Below, piece after piece: positions 34,824 through 48,430 of a stretch of 64,000 nt of DNA. The notes below the pieces were generated by a model. The model was given only the letters and a program-made list of their open reading frames with translations, had not been told where the DNA came from and made no database searches. Each line of letters begins with the position of its first letter. The stretch's first letter is position 1. Source of the DNA: Artocarpus heterophyllus (Eukaryota > Streptophyta > Magnoliopsida > Rosales > Moraceae). The position numbers were made by a program, and so were the translations under genes. The stretch spans positions 25,389,126 through 25,453,125 of the forward strand of contig CM046343.1 of NCBI GenBank assembly GCA_025403435.1, written 5' to 3'.

Positions 34824-37800
34824 TGTAATGACCGAGAAAAATTTCATTAATAAAACCTAATATTTAATTGGGTTTAATTAATGAATTTACTTTTAAAAAT
34901 ATAATTTTTTTGTAAAAATTGTAATTTTTGTAAAAATTACGATAAAGTATGAATAAACGGCATTGATTGCAAATTTCATGGCAAATGTGATGCAATGTTG
35001 GATATTACCGAATACAGATTTTATGAGTTTAATTACTCAAAAATTTGTAAATAATATCCATAAAATAAATTTTATATCACAATTAATTGTAAAATTATGA
35101 TATAAACACATGGGTACAAAGAATATAAATATGATATAAAGTCCTTTGAGACCTAACCCAATGAAAGAAAGAGGCCGATGTAGTATAAGAATACTGCTAA
35201 GTGAAAATACAGATACTAAAAATGTTATGATTGGCCTCCAAAAGTGAACGAAAAGTAAGTCAAATAGTTTACACAGTCTAAGGATATGAGATGGCACTGA
35301 TTTGACTACGGCAATATAGGAAAAATACTGTGTGGTAAAAAATTATACAGTATAAATTTTTAACTCCACAAAGTGGACACTTACTTGAATTCTATTGGGC
35401 CAACAAGCCATGCAATGTGGCCCAATAACATGATGACACCTAGGGTAACCTTGTGGATGACCATGAGTCATCAAGTGGATAAGGAAGCATTTATTACATA
35501 GTTATCACAATTTTTTTCATTTCTTCCTTTCCTCTAGCTTCGGCAACCATTGAAGAAAGCTCTCAAAAAAATTTCTCAGCCCCAAACTTTGCAAAAATAG
35601 CCCCAAACAAATCTTAGAAGCAAAGCCCAAGGATTTTTCACAAGTTTTAAGGTAAAATCCCAAACTTTTTAGCAAGTTTTCAAGGGATTTTTCATGCGTT
35701 AAGGGGAAAATTAATTCATGGTATTTTTGCATGAAAAGGAAGCCTAAGAAGGAGTTCAAGGAGCCTTGGAAGGCTAGAAATCAAAAGAGTGCTATTTTGG
35801 TAAGTTTAAGATTTCAAAGTTTTGAAATTTTATGAATTTTATTTTGACTTCTATTCTTTCAAACCCATGTGGGTTCTTGAGCATGTATTTGATGAAATTT
35901 CATGCATATGTGAAGTATGGCATGTGTAAGTTGTGAAATTTTGATTTATGGTGTAAAATGATAATTTTTACAAAAAGTATTATTTTTGTAATTTTGATGT
36001 TAGACTTTGTAAAAATGATATTTTAGTATGAGAATGATTTGAATAAGGCATGGAATGGTTTCTGTAGGGATAGATTTGCAATTTTGAAACAGATTTTTGT
36101 AAAAATACCATAGAGACTAAATTGAAAGAAAAAGATTTCTCTCGGTAGAATTAAAAAATAGCCAAAAACACCCCTGTACAATAAGATTTGAGAAAACTTA
36201 AAACACACAAGTTGTAGATCTCGATGAAACTATTAGGCATCATAAACGGTTTGTCAAAAAACTCAATCGTTTGTGAGATTTTAATTTTTCAAAGAATTTA
36301 CGAAATTGTAAAAAATTTTAAAAAGGGACAAAAATGTCATTTCTCAAAATATTTTGAATATGGTACTTTGAGCAAAAATGATCCTTGAGAAAAATAGAAA
36401 ATTTTGGGATAAAAATGACAATTTTAGCCTCAGGGATAAAATTGTAAAAAATTATCAGTTTAGGGGTTGAATTGTAAAGTTTTATAGAAAAGGGGTATAA
36501 GTGTGAAATAAAGAGATACGAGCCACTAGAGCATTACTTTAAAGTTAATATTAGGCTATTTTTATTAAAATAATGAAATCGAGCTCGGGTAAGTCAGTAG
36601 GTTCACGGAGGGCAAAATCGTCATTTTTGTCCTAATAACCCGAACAGCTCAGAAATGTTTTCAATGAGATAAAAAGATGATTTGAAAGATATCCGTCCTT
36701 CGTAAGTAACGATAGGGTAGAGTAAGGTGGAAATAAGGAAACCAGTGGTTTCAGAGTTGTATACGGTTATGCAACTTGACTAGTTAAGTAACGAACGTTT
36801 TGTAACGAAACGTAGTGGAATTGGCTAATAGTTTTGTAATTGGCCAACAGGATCCTAGGAGCCTAGGAGAAAGGAGACCGAAGTCGATTTTTCGGTACAC
36901 AAGCACAAGTAAGTACCCTTCCCACCTACAGTATAAAAATGTAGGTATATGATGTATGTATATGTACACTTGAGTGTATATTATGGTGTAAACTTGTATG
37001 TTTGTCATGATATGAATACCTAGGGGTATAGTCATGTATGGATACCTGTGAGTATACGATTAAAATACCTGAGTGTATAACATGTTATGTATCGATATGT
37101 ATAGTATATTACGTACTTGTGTGTACAATAATGAATGTCTATGTGTATATAAAGTAAGTACTTATGTGTACTATGCTATGCAAGCGAATTTATGTGTTAT
37201 GGATAACATGTGAATATCACATCATACATGGTGTGTCAACCATAATAAGTGGACTGATAAATATGTCACCAGAAATTAAAAAAAGTGTCGTATCGACTCT
37301 TGACTTAAGGGGAGTTTAAAGGATATAGTATGGTCAAGGTGTTACGTAGACCTAAATGAAATTGCGCAATGGTACGAACATTTAGGCCCTAGTAAAGATA
37401 AGAAATGATGAAGATAAGGAAAGTTTATAAGAAAGCATAATTGATTCATGCATTTATTTGAATGTCCATGTGGGATTTATGGGACTTACTGGGCATTAGC
37501 TCATTAAGTTTTTCATGCTGAAGGTATTCCGACGAGAAGAACAAAATAAATCGTAATGATGAGCTGGCGGACGGATGATGTGTGCAGACTGGGTATGGAT
37601 TCCGCCGCATTATGTTTTCGCTGTATTGTATTTTAAGATATTTTGAAGGTAATGTTTGATAAACTACATTGCAAAGGAAATGTGGTTATGTAAATACAAG
37701 TATATGTTTGTATTTTAAAAGTTGTTAAACCAGTATATGTGAAGTATTTATTAAAAAGAAAAAAAAATTCCCTAAATTTTTGCCCTAAAGTAAGTGAGAA

Positions 37801-37837
37801 AAAGTTTTATCACAGCCCGAAAAGACGGGTTGTGACA
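34824..37837 (+). mobile_element. Solo LTR, Ty3/gypsy type, 3014 bp
   Basis: Starts TGTAATGACCGAG and ends GGGTTGTGACA, a pair typical of plant chromovirus LTRs. It is flanked by a perfect 5-bp duplication, ACTTT at 34819-34823 and 37838-37842. No internal coding part remains, so it arose by recombination between two LTRs. Degenerate TACCTGNGTGTATA repeats occur at 36966-37170. Strand is inferred from the LTR end resemblance and is not certain. Confidence 0.85.
36966..37170 (+). repeat. Degenerate direct repeats inside the solo LTR
   Basis: About six variants of TACYTGNGNGTATA spaced 24-50 bp apart (near 36967, 37017, 37042, 37066, 37113 and 37158). Confidence 0.55.
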
Positions 37838-39339
37838 ACTTTCATAATAGAATCTTCTTGTTTTCACACTTATCACTCTCTTGGAGTTCTTTCTTTGGCC
37901 TTGCCAACATTTTTGCTTTGCCTTCTCACTTTGTCCTTGAGAGTTTGGGTGAAGTTAGGCTTACTTAGCATCGGGATTGTGCTATGGTTGCTTAGTTGAA
38001 AGATTAAGGCCGTGTCATTGTGGCGTGCTTAACAAAAAAAGAAAATCCTAGGTTATACGAGAGAGAGAGAGGCAGAAACCACATGGATGTTAGTCCATTA
38101 ACACAATAAATAAGCCATCATCTTTTTTTTGTCGGTAGATGCAATTTGGGAACTTTTTCTGTGGGAATCCCACTGGTAATATTCATTTTGAAATCTTGAA
38201 ATCTGATAAAAAATTTTTTTTTTTTTGTACAGATGTGATAGTTAAAAAACAAATACTAATTAGTAGATACAATTCTTATTAGAGAAATTACCATATAGCT
38301 ATTTGGTTTTATAAACTTTTCCTTACTAAAAAGGAAAAAAAAAATCAAACGATAAATATTATAATATACCAAGTGTAGAGGTTGAAATCTACAATTGAAT
38401 TTGTTTATAGGATAAATGACCACTTTCGGATATCGATCCTAACAATAGTTCACTTGGTCTTGAGTTGACCAAAAATAAGAATGAGAAATTAAAGAGCAGA
38501 AAAATAATACACACTGACTTATAGTTGCTCACCTCCAAAGTGAGGGCTATATCCATCGTAGAATTCTCAGCTTTTTACTATGTGACATTAAAAGTATAAT
38601 TACAATGAAGATTGAGAGGAGAATAAGAAGAATAAGACAGAATGATGTGATTCAAAGAGAGAATCAAGAGAGAATAAATGAGCAGAATGTAAGATCTACA
38701 ACTCGTAATATCAATCCTAAATTTATAGGGGATGGTTTGAACTTCCTAATTTCTTGATCATTGAGTTGATCTGGTGCTGACTGGCAAAAATTATATGGCT
38801 CCAATTGATTATCCTTTTTGCTCATTTTCTTGATTGAATTGAGGTAGCTTCTTCCATGAGTTTATTCCAATTCTTGCTTTTGTTTTCAGACATCACGAAT
38901 TCCAAAGATGCTTTTTTCCTAATTTATCTCATGTGGACCTTGTTGGTCTTCAGTCAAACAGTGCCTCCAATTGACTTGACTTCTGCAAGAACTCTTTGGC
39001 CAGTCGTCATTCTTCAGTCCACATTTATGGTGAGAGATGGGTTATGATTCTTACCCCTTAACACCAAACATAAGTGTAACTGATGGCTTTGAGTGGAGTG
39101 CATAATCTAGGGCTACATTATCCAGTAAAAAAAAGGTAGCAATATCTTTATATTTTCAAAGCCTAACATAACAAGTTACTCTTGGTAGATGCAAAAGAAG
39201 ATGCACAGTACACGAATCAAGTACCAAAAAAAATGGAAGAAGAAAAGAAAAGTTTTACCATCGATGAGTTCATACCGTGAGGTTAAGTGTAAGTTGGATA
39301 TTTTAAACAAAAGTGGTGTTTTTAAATGAAACGGTATAA

Positions 39340-40225
39340 TCATAGACGTAAAATATCGGCGAAATTTTGGTGGAAATTTTGAAAATTTTGAGGTACCAAA
39401 ATATATTTTCATTGTAATATCGATTTTAGCAAAATATCAAAGAAATATCGATAAAAATATCTATATCGGAAAATTCGTAATGTATTTTGTACAAAATTTT
39501 AGTAGACATTGTGAAAATTTTGACCAAATTTAGTAATGTTAGAAATTACAAAATTTAATGGATTTTTTCCTTTTAAATAATCTATTAATATTTTATGCTT
39601 TAAATAAATGAATATTCATTTTATATATATTAAAAATACTAACATCAAATGAATATAATGTTTCCGTAAGTTTACAACCAATGAATTTGGGATCCAGTTA
39701 TAACAGCTCCTCCAATGAGGCTCTACATGTTTATTATCTATACAATCAGGACTTTGAAAACTAAAATATTTATGAAATTTTTAATTATCCTCATCGAAGC
39801 ATACCACCCATATTTCAGGCAAACAATTGGGAGAATTCATAGTTTTTCAATCATGGAAATATAATAGGAAGAAGTCAATAAGCCTGCATGTGACATAATT
39901 ATAACTATATTTAGAGCTACTTAAATAACATGTCATGACATCAATATTGTTTGAATTAAGATAGAATCCCAGCCATATTTGAGCCTCATAGAACTTCTTT
40001 TTGGTATTGACAAATCTAATATGTATAGAGTTTATTATACAAATCATGTTTATTTATGTGTTTTTTTTTAATGTTTATTGTATCTTTGAGATGTATTTTA
40101 TATAAAATTTTCATAATTTTTGTCAAAATTTCTACCAATATCGATATTTTTCCTGACACTTTTGTGAAATTGAAGTATCAATATTTTCACCGATGTTGAT
40201 ATTTTTATCGTTGGATATAACATTA
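39340..40225. mobile_element. Inverted-repeat element with TATCG-rich arms, possibly Mutator-like
   Basis: The left arm (39340-39475) has repeated AAATATCG and CGGCGAAATTTTGG blocks. The right arm (40120-40225) shows the reverse complement pattern, CAATATCGATATTTTT and TTTTCACCGATG. Ends and target duplication could not be fixed. Confidence 0.4.
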
Positions 40226-41230
40226 TTAGAAAGATATGAAGGGATAAAAAAGGATACACAACATGTATCCTTTATAAATATCTAAACTTTTTTAAAAGGG
40301 TCATTACACCTAGTGATGAAGTTTACTAAAGTCAAGTTGCTCTTTTTTTTTCTTTTTTTCTTTTTTTAAATTTCCCACTATTATACATAACCCTTTTTGA
40401 AAAAAAAGCACACAATAATTTTTAGGTAGAATGTATAAATTATGCATAATAGTGTTTTGGATAGAAAAATTAGAGCATTTTAACAAAGTTATCAATTAGA
40501 TATAATTGTAATATGCTTATAAAATTTTATTGCTTTTGTTTTCGTTTGACAATCTATTAGCTTTGCTTGACTTATTATACAAAATAGAATTTTTTGTCTA
40601 ATATTTATATAAAAATTCAGTGAATGTAGGATAGATTTTGAAAAAGAATTAGAAACTAATCTTTTGTAAAATAGTAAAGATTGTCCTCAATAGGTGATTA
40701 ATAAATGAATGATAATCTACTAATCCCGTATACTAAGAATTAATGGTCCCAACAAAAAAAAAATTATTATGCAATATTTTAAGGAATTAAAACCTATCAA
40801 AGACATTCGTAGTTTTAACAATTATTTATTTTGATTAAGTATTTATTGTATTTATCAACCCTTTGATTGAAATTTCTGACTTTGTCATTGATTGTAGCCT
40901 TTCAATTACATGAATCGTCTAAAATGACTTCTTTTACCTATTTCAGTATGTAACGCTAAAAGAAGGTTGACAATGCACTAACCATAATTTCATCTCTAAC
41001 AGTTAAGGCTTTGTTTGCTGATGTTGTTTCAACTCTATAGTTTCAATTATTATTATATAAAGCTCTCATATGTTGCAACATATAGCAAAAATATGATATA
41101 ATGGATAAAGCTCTTATATATTACAATATTCATATTGACCTTTGGCTCTAATTGTATTGCCAAAAGCACTTTGTAAGTAGTCATTACATTCACTCAACTA
41201 CATAGAAGTGTTCGAAATGCCCATGTCTTT

Positions 41231-42200
41231 TTTTTTTTTTTTTTGATAGGTTAGGCCTCTAACTAGAGGAAAGGAATTTATTAGAACGAGCCAAAAAGGC
41301 CAAGATATAGCCAAAGGTTCAAAGACTTAGAACCAGGTATATAAGCAGACTTAAAGAACCTACCCGGGGTAGGTTCTTTGCCTCAATCGAAGAAGCTAGA
41401 TGAGAACCTAACCCTAGATGGAGCCAAACTCCTACTCACAGTGGTCCCAACGACTATAGGAATGATCCACACCTTGACCCATTCTAGACTCAAGACACTA
41501 TCCAACAAACCAAAAGGCGAGGGAAAACCAGCCTCTAGCTCAAAATCAGCCCACAAACACAACACAAAGACAACAAACACAACTCAAAGGGCTAGTGGGG
41601 AAACCACTACGCTTATTACAACAAACACAAAAAAACAAAAACAAGACAAAACACAACTTCAGAGGGCATCCTCCACCACGATCCACAAAGATGAAGTCCC
41701 TTAACACCAACCACCTAAAAGCCTTAGCCACCCAACTCCAGTCCGCCTGCCCACCGGAAAAGCTTCCCACGGCCCTTCCACAGACATTTCCTTAGCCAGC
41801 CAAGATCCACCTCACCCCACTCTCATTCGGCGGAACAAACTCGCCCATGGCCATGGCCAGGCCCCTCAACGCCGATGGAAGGCAAATGTTGCCAAATCCG
41901 CCCAACCCGCAGCAGCCCCACACAGCTGAGCCATCTCCCCTCCTCATCCAACCCTAGCCCGATCCCAGAGGAGATCCAAGCCTCCACAACTGTGGTGGAC
42001 GATGATGATGACGACTCCTTCCTCAAACTCGGACCTAGATTGACGGTGGCAAACCTTCTTCTCCCTGTCCTCACGCCTGTACTCTGACGTAAGCCAAAGC
42101 CTTCTCCCCAAGCGGCACGAACCCTAGCACCATGTAGATCGCCCCGATGACCATCCTCTAGACTGAAGAACGGTGGCCAACGGACCAATGACATGCTAGC
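41231..42200 (-). mobile_element. Non-LTR retrotransposon piece (LINE/SINE type)
   Basis: A T-run at 41231-41252 is the A-tail on the minus strand, preceded by a CTTTGGC-GGCCTTTTTGGCT-TAATAA tail segment. The same tail is at 46328-46420 on the plus strand. The upstream part is unusually GC-rich (41700-42180). No reverse transcriptase motif was seen, so it is truncated or non-autonomous. Confidence 0.5.
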
Positions 42201-42625
42201 CCACCAGCCTCAACACTCTATCTCTCTTTACTTTTCTCTTTCTTGTTCTCTCTCTAAAAGTCACCCCACAAGCTTTCTCCCAGTATAGAGTTACTTATAA
42301 AACTATCTGTCCAAGTCTAATATATAGTATATTTTTTAAATTAGACCTTATTATTTTGTTAGTAATAAGGTTATAACCAATAAAGTTAAATACGAATGCT
42401 TTTACGTTCAAATTGATTCTAACGAAGTGTACCTACGGTAATTTACATAATCCCAGGTGTTAACCACCCCTTGGCTGGTTATCACGCGTGTCACAGTTCC
42501 AGGCACAAGAACTCTTCTCCACAGGCCAATCTATAGAAACGCAAGCACTGAATCATCCCCGCTCTCCCCCAAATCCATTATCCGGAGTAACAACAGAGAA
42601 CTGACCACAAGACAGAAGCGAGAAG

Positions 42626-43660
42626 ATGGAGCTTGCTGTTCCCTGCATTTCGTGCAATTGGGTTAATCACCGGAGACCGGCTCTCAACCGGAAAACGACG
42701 TCGCAGAATATCACGAGTTTTCCCTCCAACGCCTCGAAATGCCGCCGCAAAACGACGTCGGAGCTCCAAGCGACTGCCGAAGGCAGCTACTCCCCTGCGA
42801 ACGCGATCCCGACCCACAAGGTCACAGTTCACGACAGACAAAGAGGAGTCGTTCACCAGTTCCTCGTTCCCGAGGTACGTACGGACCACCGCGTTTCTCT
42901 GTTTCTTTCCCGCGAAAATGCGCAAGAAAATCAGGAGTTTGCCAATAATCTAGGCGTCTCGCCGAGAAAAATTTGTAAACTTTTCGGATACTATAAGAAT
43001 TTTAGGATTTTTGATGTTATTATGGTGCACAGTTCAATGGGATTTTAATTAATTTTTATGCGTTTCTTTTTTTGTTTAAATTTGCAGGACCAATATATAT
43101 TGCATACGGCAGAAGCTCAGAACATTTCTCTTCCATTTGCTTGCAGGCACGGTACTGCTTTCTAATTTAAAGTAGTGCCATTGATGTGTATGTATGGTTC
43201 TTCTGTTTGAGAATATGAAATTTGAGGAGGAATAAGATAGATTATCAATATATGATCGATATATGAATTCTTATATTGCATAGAGGTGTCTTAAAGTTTT
43301 AAAACTTAGCGGTAAAGATCTTATAGGGTGTGGAAACATTTGTTTCAACCTATCAGTTACAACTGCAAATAGTATAGAGGTCTTAGCAGTTACAATAAAA
43401 AGGCAAAAAGTTGCTATAGTATAAAGCTCTTACATGCTAGAGTTCTTAAACTTAAAACTTGAGGTACAACTGGAGTTCCAAATGTCCTATTCATGATACA
43501 TTGAGAATCGACTATGTGAGAGAGAGAGAGAGGAGGGAGGCAGATAAAGAAAGATAGAACCTTTCATTTAAAAAAAAAAACGATTGTGTTTCATTGGGGG
43601 TGAGCAAACAATTGGACTGTGTGTGCGTGTGTAAAAGTTGAACTTCACAGCAAGGAAACT

Positions 43661-43691
<31 letters not shown>

Positions 43692-45480
43692 TGGAATTCT
43701 GCGTTAGTAAGGTGATCGTATGTATATGAGAGACCCTTTGTTTTCACCCTGGACGGGAAAATCATTGGGGTCAGCAACTCAGAGGCATGCGGCTTTGTTT
43801 CTTTTGTTGGAAGAGTATACTCTACGGGTGCTTACATATCACCAGCACTAGTGTGTTGGTTTAGGCATTCATGAAAGATATCCTAGTAAGAGTTATAATT
43901 GGTGTAGATTGAACATGCATTGTCGTTCTAATGCTGTACAAATATTTTAACCAGTAAATGTTGTAGAATCCTTAGAAAGGTGTATGCGCTTTTTAATTCT
44001 TGTGCCTTTTTTAATGCTTAGATTAAAATTTTCTTCTGTGAAATTAAGTGAGTGGTTTATCTCCACTCTGTACATTTAATATTGGATGGATGAGTTTTGA
44101 ACTCAGGTAGACATTGAAATTACTTTATGATACAAATCTGAATGACCTCATTGTACAAATTGAGTGGTAATAGTCACTTTTTTATGGTGCAACGGGAGAC
44201 TTTTCGGTTCAGTTTTGACTTTGTTGTAATTTCTTCCTTTTGCTCATTTGGCATCGATTATTGATTAAACTAGCTTAAAACTGCTTTCTTAGATCTTTCA
44301 TTGTGCCTTTTGGTTCTTTATGGAGTAATGTTTTCTCATGTAGAGCCACCTTATGACCACTAATACTAGTCATGCCATATTACTGTCTTTATTGTTTTTG
44401 TAAAGCTCTTAGTTGGAATGGCAGGTTGTTGTACCAGCTGTGCCGTACGTGTAAAGTCTGGACAACTTAGACAGCCTGAAGCCCTGGGCATATCGGCCGA
44501 ACTAAAAGAGAAGGTGTGTATTATTACCTTCATTCATCTTCAAATTACGTGTGCAGCATGTATATGATCCATTTACAGAAAGTAGAATTAAAGTTTTAAG
44601 TTTAAAAATTGGGGTTGGGGTATGAAACTATCTACTTTAGTTGAGAGTGGGCTTATGTCCTGGTACTTGGTCAATCCAATTCTATGTTTTGAACTCCAAA
44701 GTATTGATGCAAAAGGGTGTCCCTTTTTTAGAAAGAAACAGTCTCACGACTTTTAACAACTCTTGCTGGCCGATAATTTTCAAATATGTGATTGTATTAT
44801 GTACCGATCTTATTGAAATATACATAAAACAAGATCAAACATACTGACTGATTAATGGGGTGTTTGTTTTCTTGGAAATTCAGGGTTATGCACTTCTTTG
44901 CGTAGGTTTTCCTTCATCAGATCTTGAAGTAGAAACACAAGATGAGGATGAGGTAATTCAAACCAATCGTTTTTCTTATGTTGTCAAATAACCTGTATTG
45001 TTGTCTGTAGGATTTTAATTGTAGAATTTCACCAACCCATGTGGTTTCTGCTCCCCTATCTGCACTTTCCTTTTCCCCAACATATGCTGACCATTTCTAA
45101 TGGGAAAATTTGGAATGTATTATTTGTCTGAGTATTTCAGATTTATTTCCACTTTTCAATTATCTTTTGTTTATCTGGTTATGGAACTCTGAAGTCCTTG
45201 GCTTATACAGGTTTATTGGCTTCAATTTGGAAGATATTTCGCGAGGGGACCAATCGTGAGTTCTGATTCCACTTCAAACTTCCAACATTTTATTTCTTAA
45301 AATGTAACAAGGATCCATGCTTGTGAAGAAAAAGTAATACAGAAAAAAAGAAAAGAAAAGAAAAGAAAAGAAATAAGGCTTATGCAGGAAAAAAAATTGT
45401 TTTTGCTCATATTCTACAATGTTTGGAGATTACAGGATAGAGACGACTATGCATTGGAGTTAGCTATGGCTGATGAATAA
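42626..45480 (+). CDS. FdC2: Ferredoxin C 2, plastid 2Fe-2S protein
   Basis: Six exons: 42626-42874, 43088-43151, 44425-44513, 44884-44952, 45211-45255, 45436-45480. All are GT-AG and phases close, giving 186 aa. About 55-60 N-terminal residues are basic and hydroxylated, fitting a plastid transit peptide. The 2Fe-2S site is Cys102-x4-Cys107-x2-Cys110-x29-Cys140, the plant-type ferredoxin pattern, in the context ACRHGCCTSCAVRVKSG. The C-terminal extension (VYWLQFGRYFARGPI, then DRDDYALELAMADE) identifies FdC2 (Arabidopsis At1g32550) over photosynthetic ferredoxins. FdC2 is a low-potential-type plastid protein linked to chlorophyll and photosystem function; its electron partner is not shown by the sequence. 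It lies between the LEA and LOL1 genes, as in Arabidopsis. Confidence 0.95.
43500..43695 (+). repeat. AG microsatellites in FdC2 intron 2
   Basis: AG runs at 43517-43534 and 43662-43691, with a short GT run at 43618-43632. Confidence 0.85.
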
Positions 45481-46119
45481 GCAATATAGAGATGATTTTG
45501 GAGTCTTTGGGTTCTATCTCTACGGAATGAATGTGCAGATTTTATTTGGTCCTCTCTCATTTTCTTGTGCTTTTAGCTTCTTTAACCTCTTACCCCTTCA
45601 TTGCTGCCCTGTATGACATACATAGTTGACTAGTAAAAGTTAAAAAATGTCGTCTTGAAGACGTATCACATGTTAATCTTATCTTTCCACATACTAGTTC
45701 ACCAATAGTACCTTGGCTTAACTTTGATGCGATCATGTTTGCCCACATGTGACCACGTTTGCCATTGCTTTTGGTAGTGCATGTTTAACATTTTTACCCA
45801 CAGGTACCCGTGGCTAATCGCCCTTAATAGGGTGGGTATGTGGGTGTTTAGGGTGTTTGGGAAATGTGGTTAGAATTGAAAACTATAAATTGTGAGAGCT
45901 TTACACTATAGCTCATTATTTATGATCACTGTAGCACATAAGTGCTTTACATTGTACCAACCAACCCAATATGTATAATATGTATTGTGTGCGTGTGTAT
46001 GTAATTTATTGTTGAACTAAAAACACAGGATTCAAAGAAACAAGGTAGTTTATACTTCCTAAAAACACGTTTTTACTCTAATTAACCGCCACCTTAATGA
46101 AGCAATTATTTTGAGTTTT

Positions 46120-46425
46120 AATAAGGTTGCAGGAATTTTATTGAGTGAATGAGTAGAGCATAGGTACGCCTAGGGCGTGCCTCTTCTCTGTGGTAGGTGG
46201 GACTACCATTAGTAAGAGTATAGCTCCATCTAAGGGGTAGGGATTCGTTTAGCTCCGTCGATCGAACCACGGATTCTTAATTAGGTTTATTGAGTTTGCT
46301 TGTAGACCCTGTTCTTGGTCCTAAGATCTTTGGCTGTACTTTGGCCTTTTTGGCTTTTTTTAATAAGTTGCTTTTCTCTGGTGGGAGGCTTTATTTAACC
46401 CAAAAAAAAAAAAAGGAACGCCTGG
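46120..46425 (+). mobile_element. Non-LTR retrotransposon 3' end
   Basis: The CTTTGGCTGTACTTTGGCC tail, GGCTTTTTTTAATAAG and a terminal A-run (46401-46413) match the reverse complement of 41253-41320. Confidence 0.5.
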
Positions 46426-47785
46426 GGTGGGGGCAACACTAACATGTTTTTATGTTTGTTGTTTCCTAATCTTTGATTGCCAATTCTTCCACCAATTATT
46501 ATGTCTCGACTGATGTAATAACTTTGTGAATTATACATTTTTTTAAGGTCTTTCTTCAATGGAAATACATGCTATAGGAAATGTTTTTAACGACACATCT
46601 GGTCAAAATCATATTTTTAACATACAAATATGATAATTGAAAAATAGAATCCTACTAATGGATTATTTTCTGGGTTCTTATCCAAGAAATTGACCTTTTT
46701 TAAGGGGTGTTCATTTTAAAGTGAGATTTATTTGTGACTCAAAATTTGCCGCGTCACTTGACGCATAGCACTTTTACTGAAACAAAAAAAAAAAAAAAGT
46801 GTGCCTCGAGGGATCAAGTTAAAGGTAAATAACTCAAAAAAGCATAGCAGTGATTTATATGTACTTGTCTCAAATAATTTGACAAAAGACCAAATTGAAC
46901 GTTATAATCAACCATGTGGATGGACCAACTTCAGACAAAAAACAGGTTTTCTTGCAATCCCTTTCATGTGCTTCCTTATCTAGCGTTGTTCATCTCTTCG
47001 GCATGCACAGGGGACAGTGTTGAAACGAAGAGGATCTTATCCTTGCAATATTTTTTTTTTTAAGCTTTCCTTTTTGTTCTCAATGCCTTTAGGAAAGTAC
47101 AAGGAAGTAACCAAATAACTGTGTGACAGCACAATGTGAAAACATTGGAGACTCAAGAAATGGACTGTCTTTACGTGCTATCGACTCAATGTTCATTAGT
47201 TCTTAATGAGAACAAAATGATGCGCTTTATAAGTAATTATGTCTCAATACAGACATTTCTTGGAGGGATTTTTAAAAATGGCCTTTTGGGAAAATTTTTT
47301 TTGGTAAATGGTCTTTTTTTTTTAGACAGTTTTTGGCACAAAAAAAAGACTTTTTAGACATCAAAACGGTTTTAGTTTTTTTTTTTTTTATCCTGTTGAA
47401 GTTTTTTATCCTGTTACAATCATTTTCTTTTTTAAAAAAAAACTAAAACAGTTTATCTGTATAAAAAAACATATTTTTTGATTCTAAAAAAACGAAGCCA
47501 TTTACCCAATTAGAAATTTTTTTTTGCCCTTTCGTCAAAATCTCCCCATTTGTTAACATATAGACTCTTTTGGTCCTGGCCAGAAGGATTAGGAACTAAT
47601 GATCGCCCCTTACCGCACTACTTCTAACCAAAAAAATTGTAAAGCCTTTCTTTTTTTTTTTTCTTTTTTTTTTTTTTTTGAGGACGGGCCTTCTTGTAAT
47701 TTTGTTGAATTAGGAACAGAACTTTGGAGGCCTATTCAAGGTCAGTTTGAAAATCATTTTTCATGTACTCTAAATAAAAAAAGAA

Positions 47786-47873
47786 AAGAACTTTCCTGGT
47801 CTTGCGCCTTTCTGAACACGGAATATGAAAAGGACTTTCCTGGTCTTGCACCTTTCTGAACACGGAATATGAC
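47786..47873 (+). repeat. Tandem duplication, 44-bp unit x 2
   Basis: Units 47786-47829 and 47830-47873 share CTTTCCTGGTCTTGC and CTTTCTGAACACGGAATATG, with about two or three differences, so it is recent. Confidence 0.9.
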
Positions 47874-48329
47874 TTTGAATATTCTCTTCAAAAAGGAAAA
47901 GAAAAAAAAAATCAAAGAAAAAACAAATATGGATTTAACATCATACCACAAAATGAATTAGCTTGACCTCTTTTAGTCTTTACCAAAGATACAAGAGAAC
48001 CTATTTGTGGCTCTTGTTATTAAAATCTGTACATAACACTTCTTTAAGATTGCCAAGTAGCTGGCTTGGTTTTTTCCAGATTTTTTTTTTCCTTGCTTAT
48101 CCTCCAGTGTATTTATCTAGCACGTCTAGCTAGTGCATATGTTTTGTTTTGTACTTGGTTTCTGAACGACAATCTCTGCGGCGAATAACAACTTGTGCAA
48201 AGTAACAACTTTTGCTTTTACATCAAAAGCAGTTTTTTTACCCAATTATTCGTTTGATAGCTGCCAAATGGACTAATGACCATGGTGAATCAATAGCTTG
48301 GGATTTTGTAGACTGACCAGTGGCTTGAG

Positions 48330-48430
48330 AACGAGTGGGATAGCCTAGTAGTAAGACTACCATGCGGCGTGGTGAGTATTTGGTTAGAGGTTCGAGTATT
48401 AGGTGATCCTTTTTTAACATATTAAATGTG
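48330..48430 (+). mobile_element. SINE-like tRNA-derived head
   Basis: A-box TAGCCTAGTAGT at 48341-48352 and B-box GGTTCGAGTA at 48389-48398, spaced as in tRNA genes. The intervening sequence does not fold as a tRNA. Tail and duplication were not defined. Confidence 0.5.

Larger units (their letters stand above)
37843..42625. other. Intergenic region between the solo LTR and FdC2
   Basis: AT-rich. It holds the distal part of the LTR-like remnant (37843-38035), a stretch with inverted TATCG-rich arms (39340-40225) and a non-LTR retrotransposon piece (41231-42200). Short pieces around 41000-41120 resemble the MITE family near 43300 and 45880. No supported gene. Confidence 0.45.

Noticed and set aside
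41378..42194. ORFs in the GC-rich stretch before FdC2
   Set aside because: They lie in a non-LTR retrotransposon piece with no reverse transcriptase motif; neither strand looks like a known protein.
48341..48398. tRNA gene
   Set aside because: A- and B-box match, but no cloverleaf can be drawn; better explained as a SINE head.
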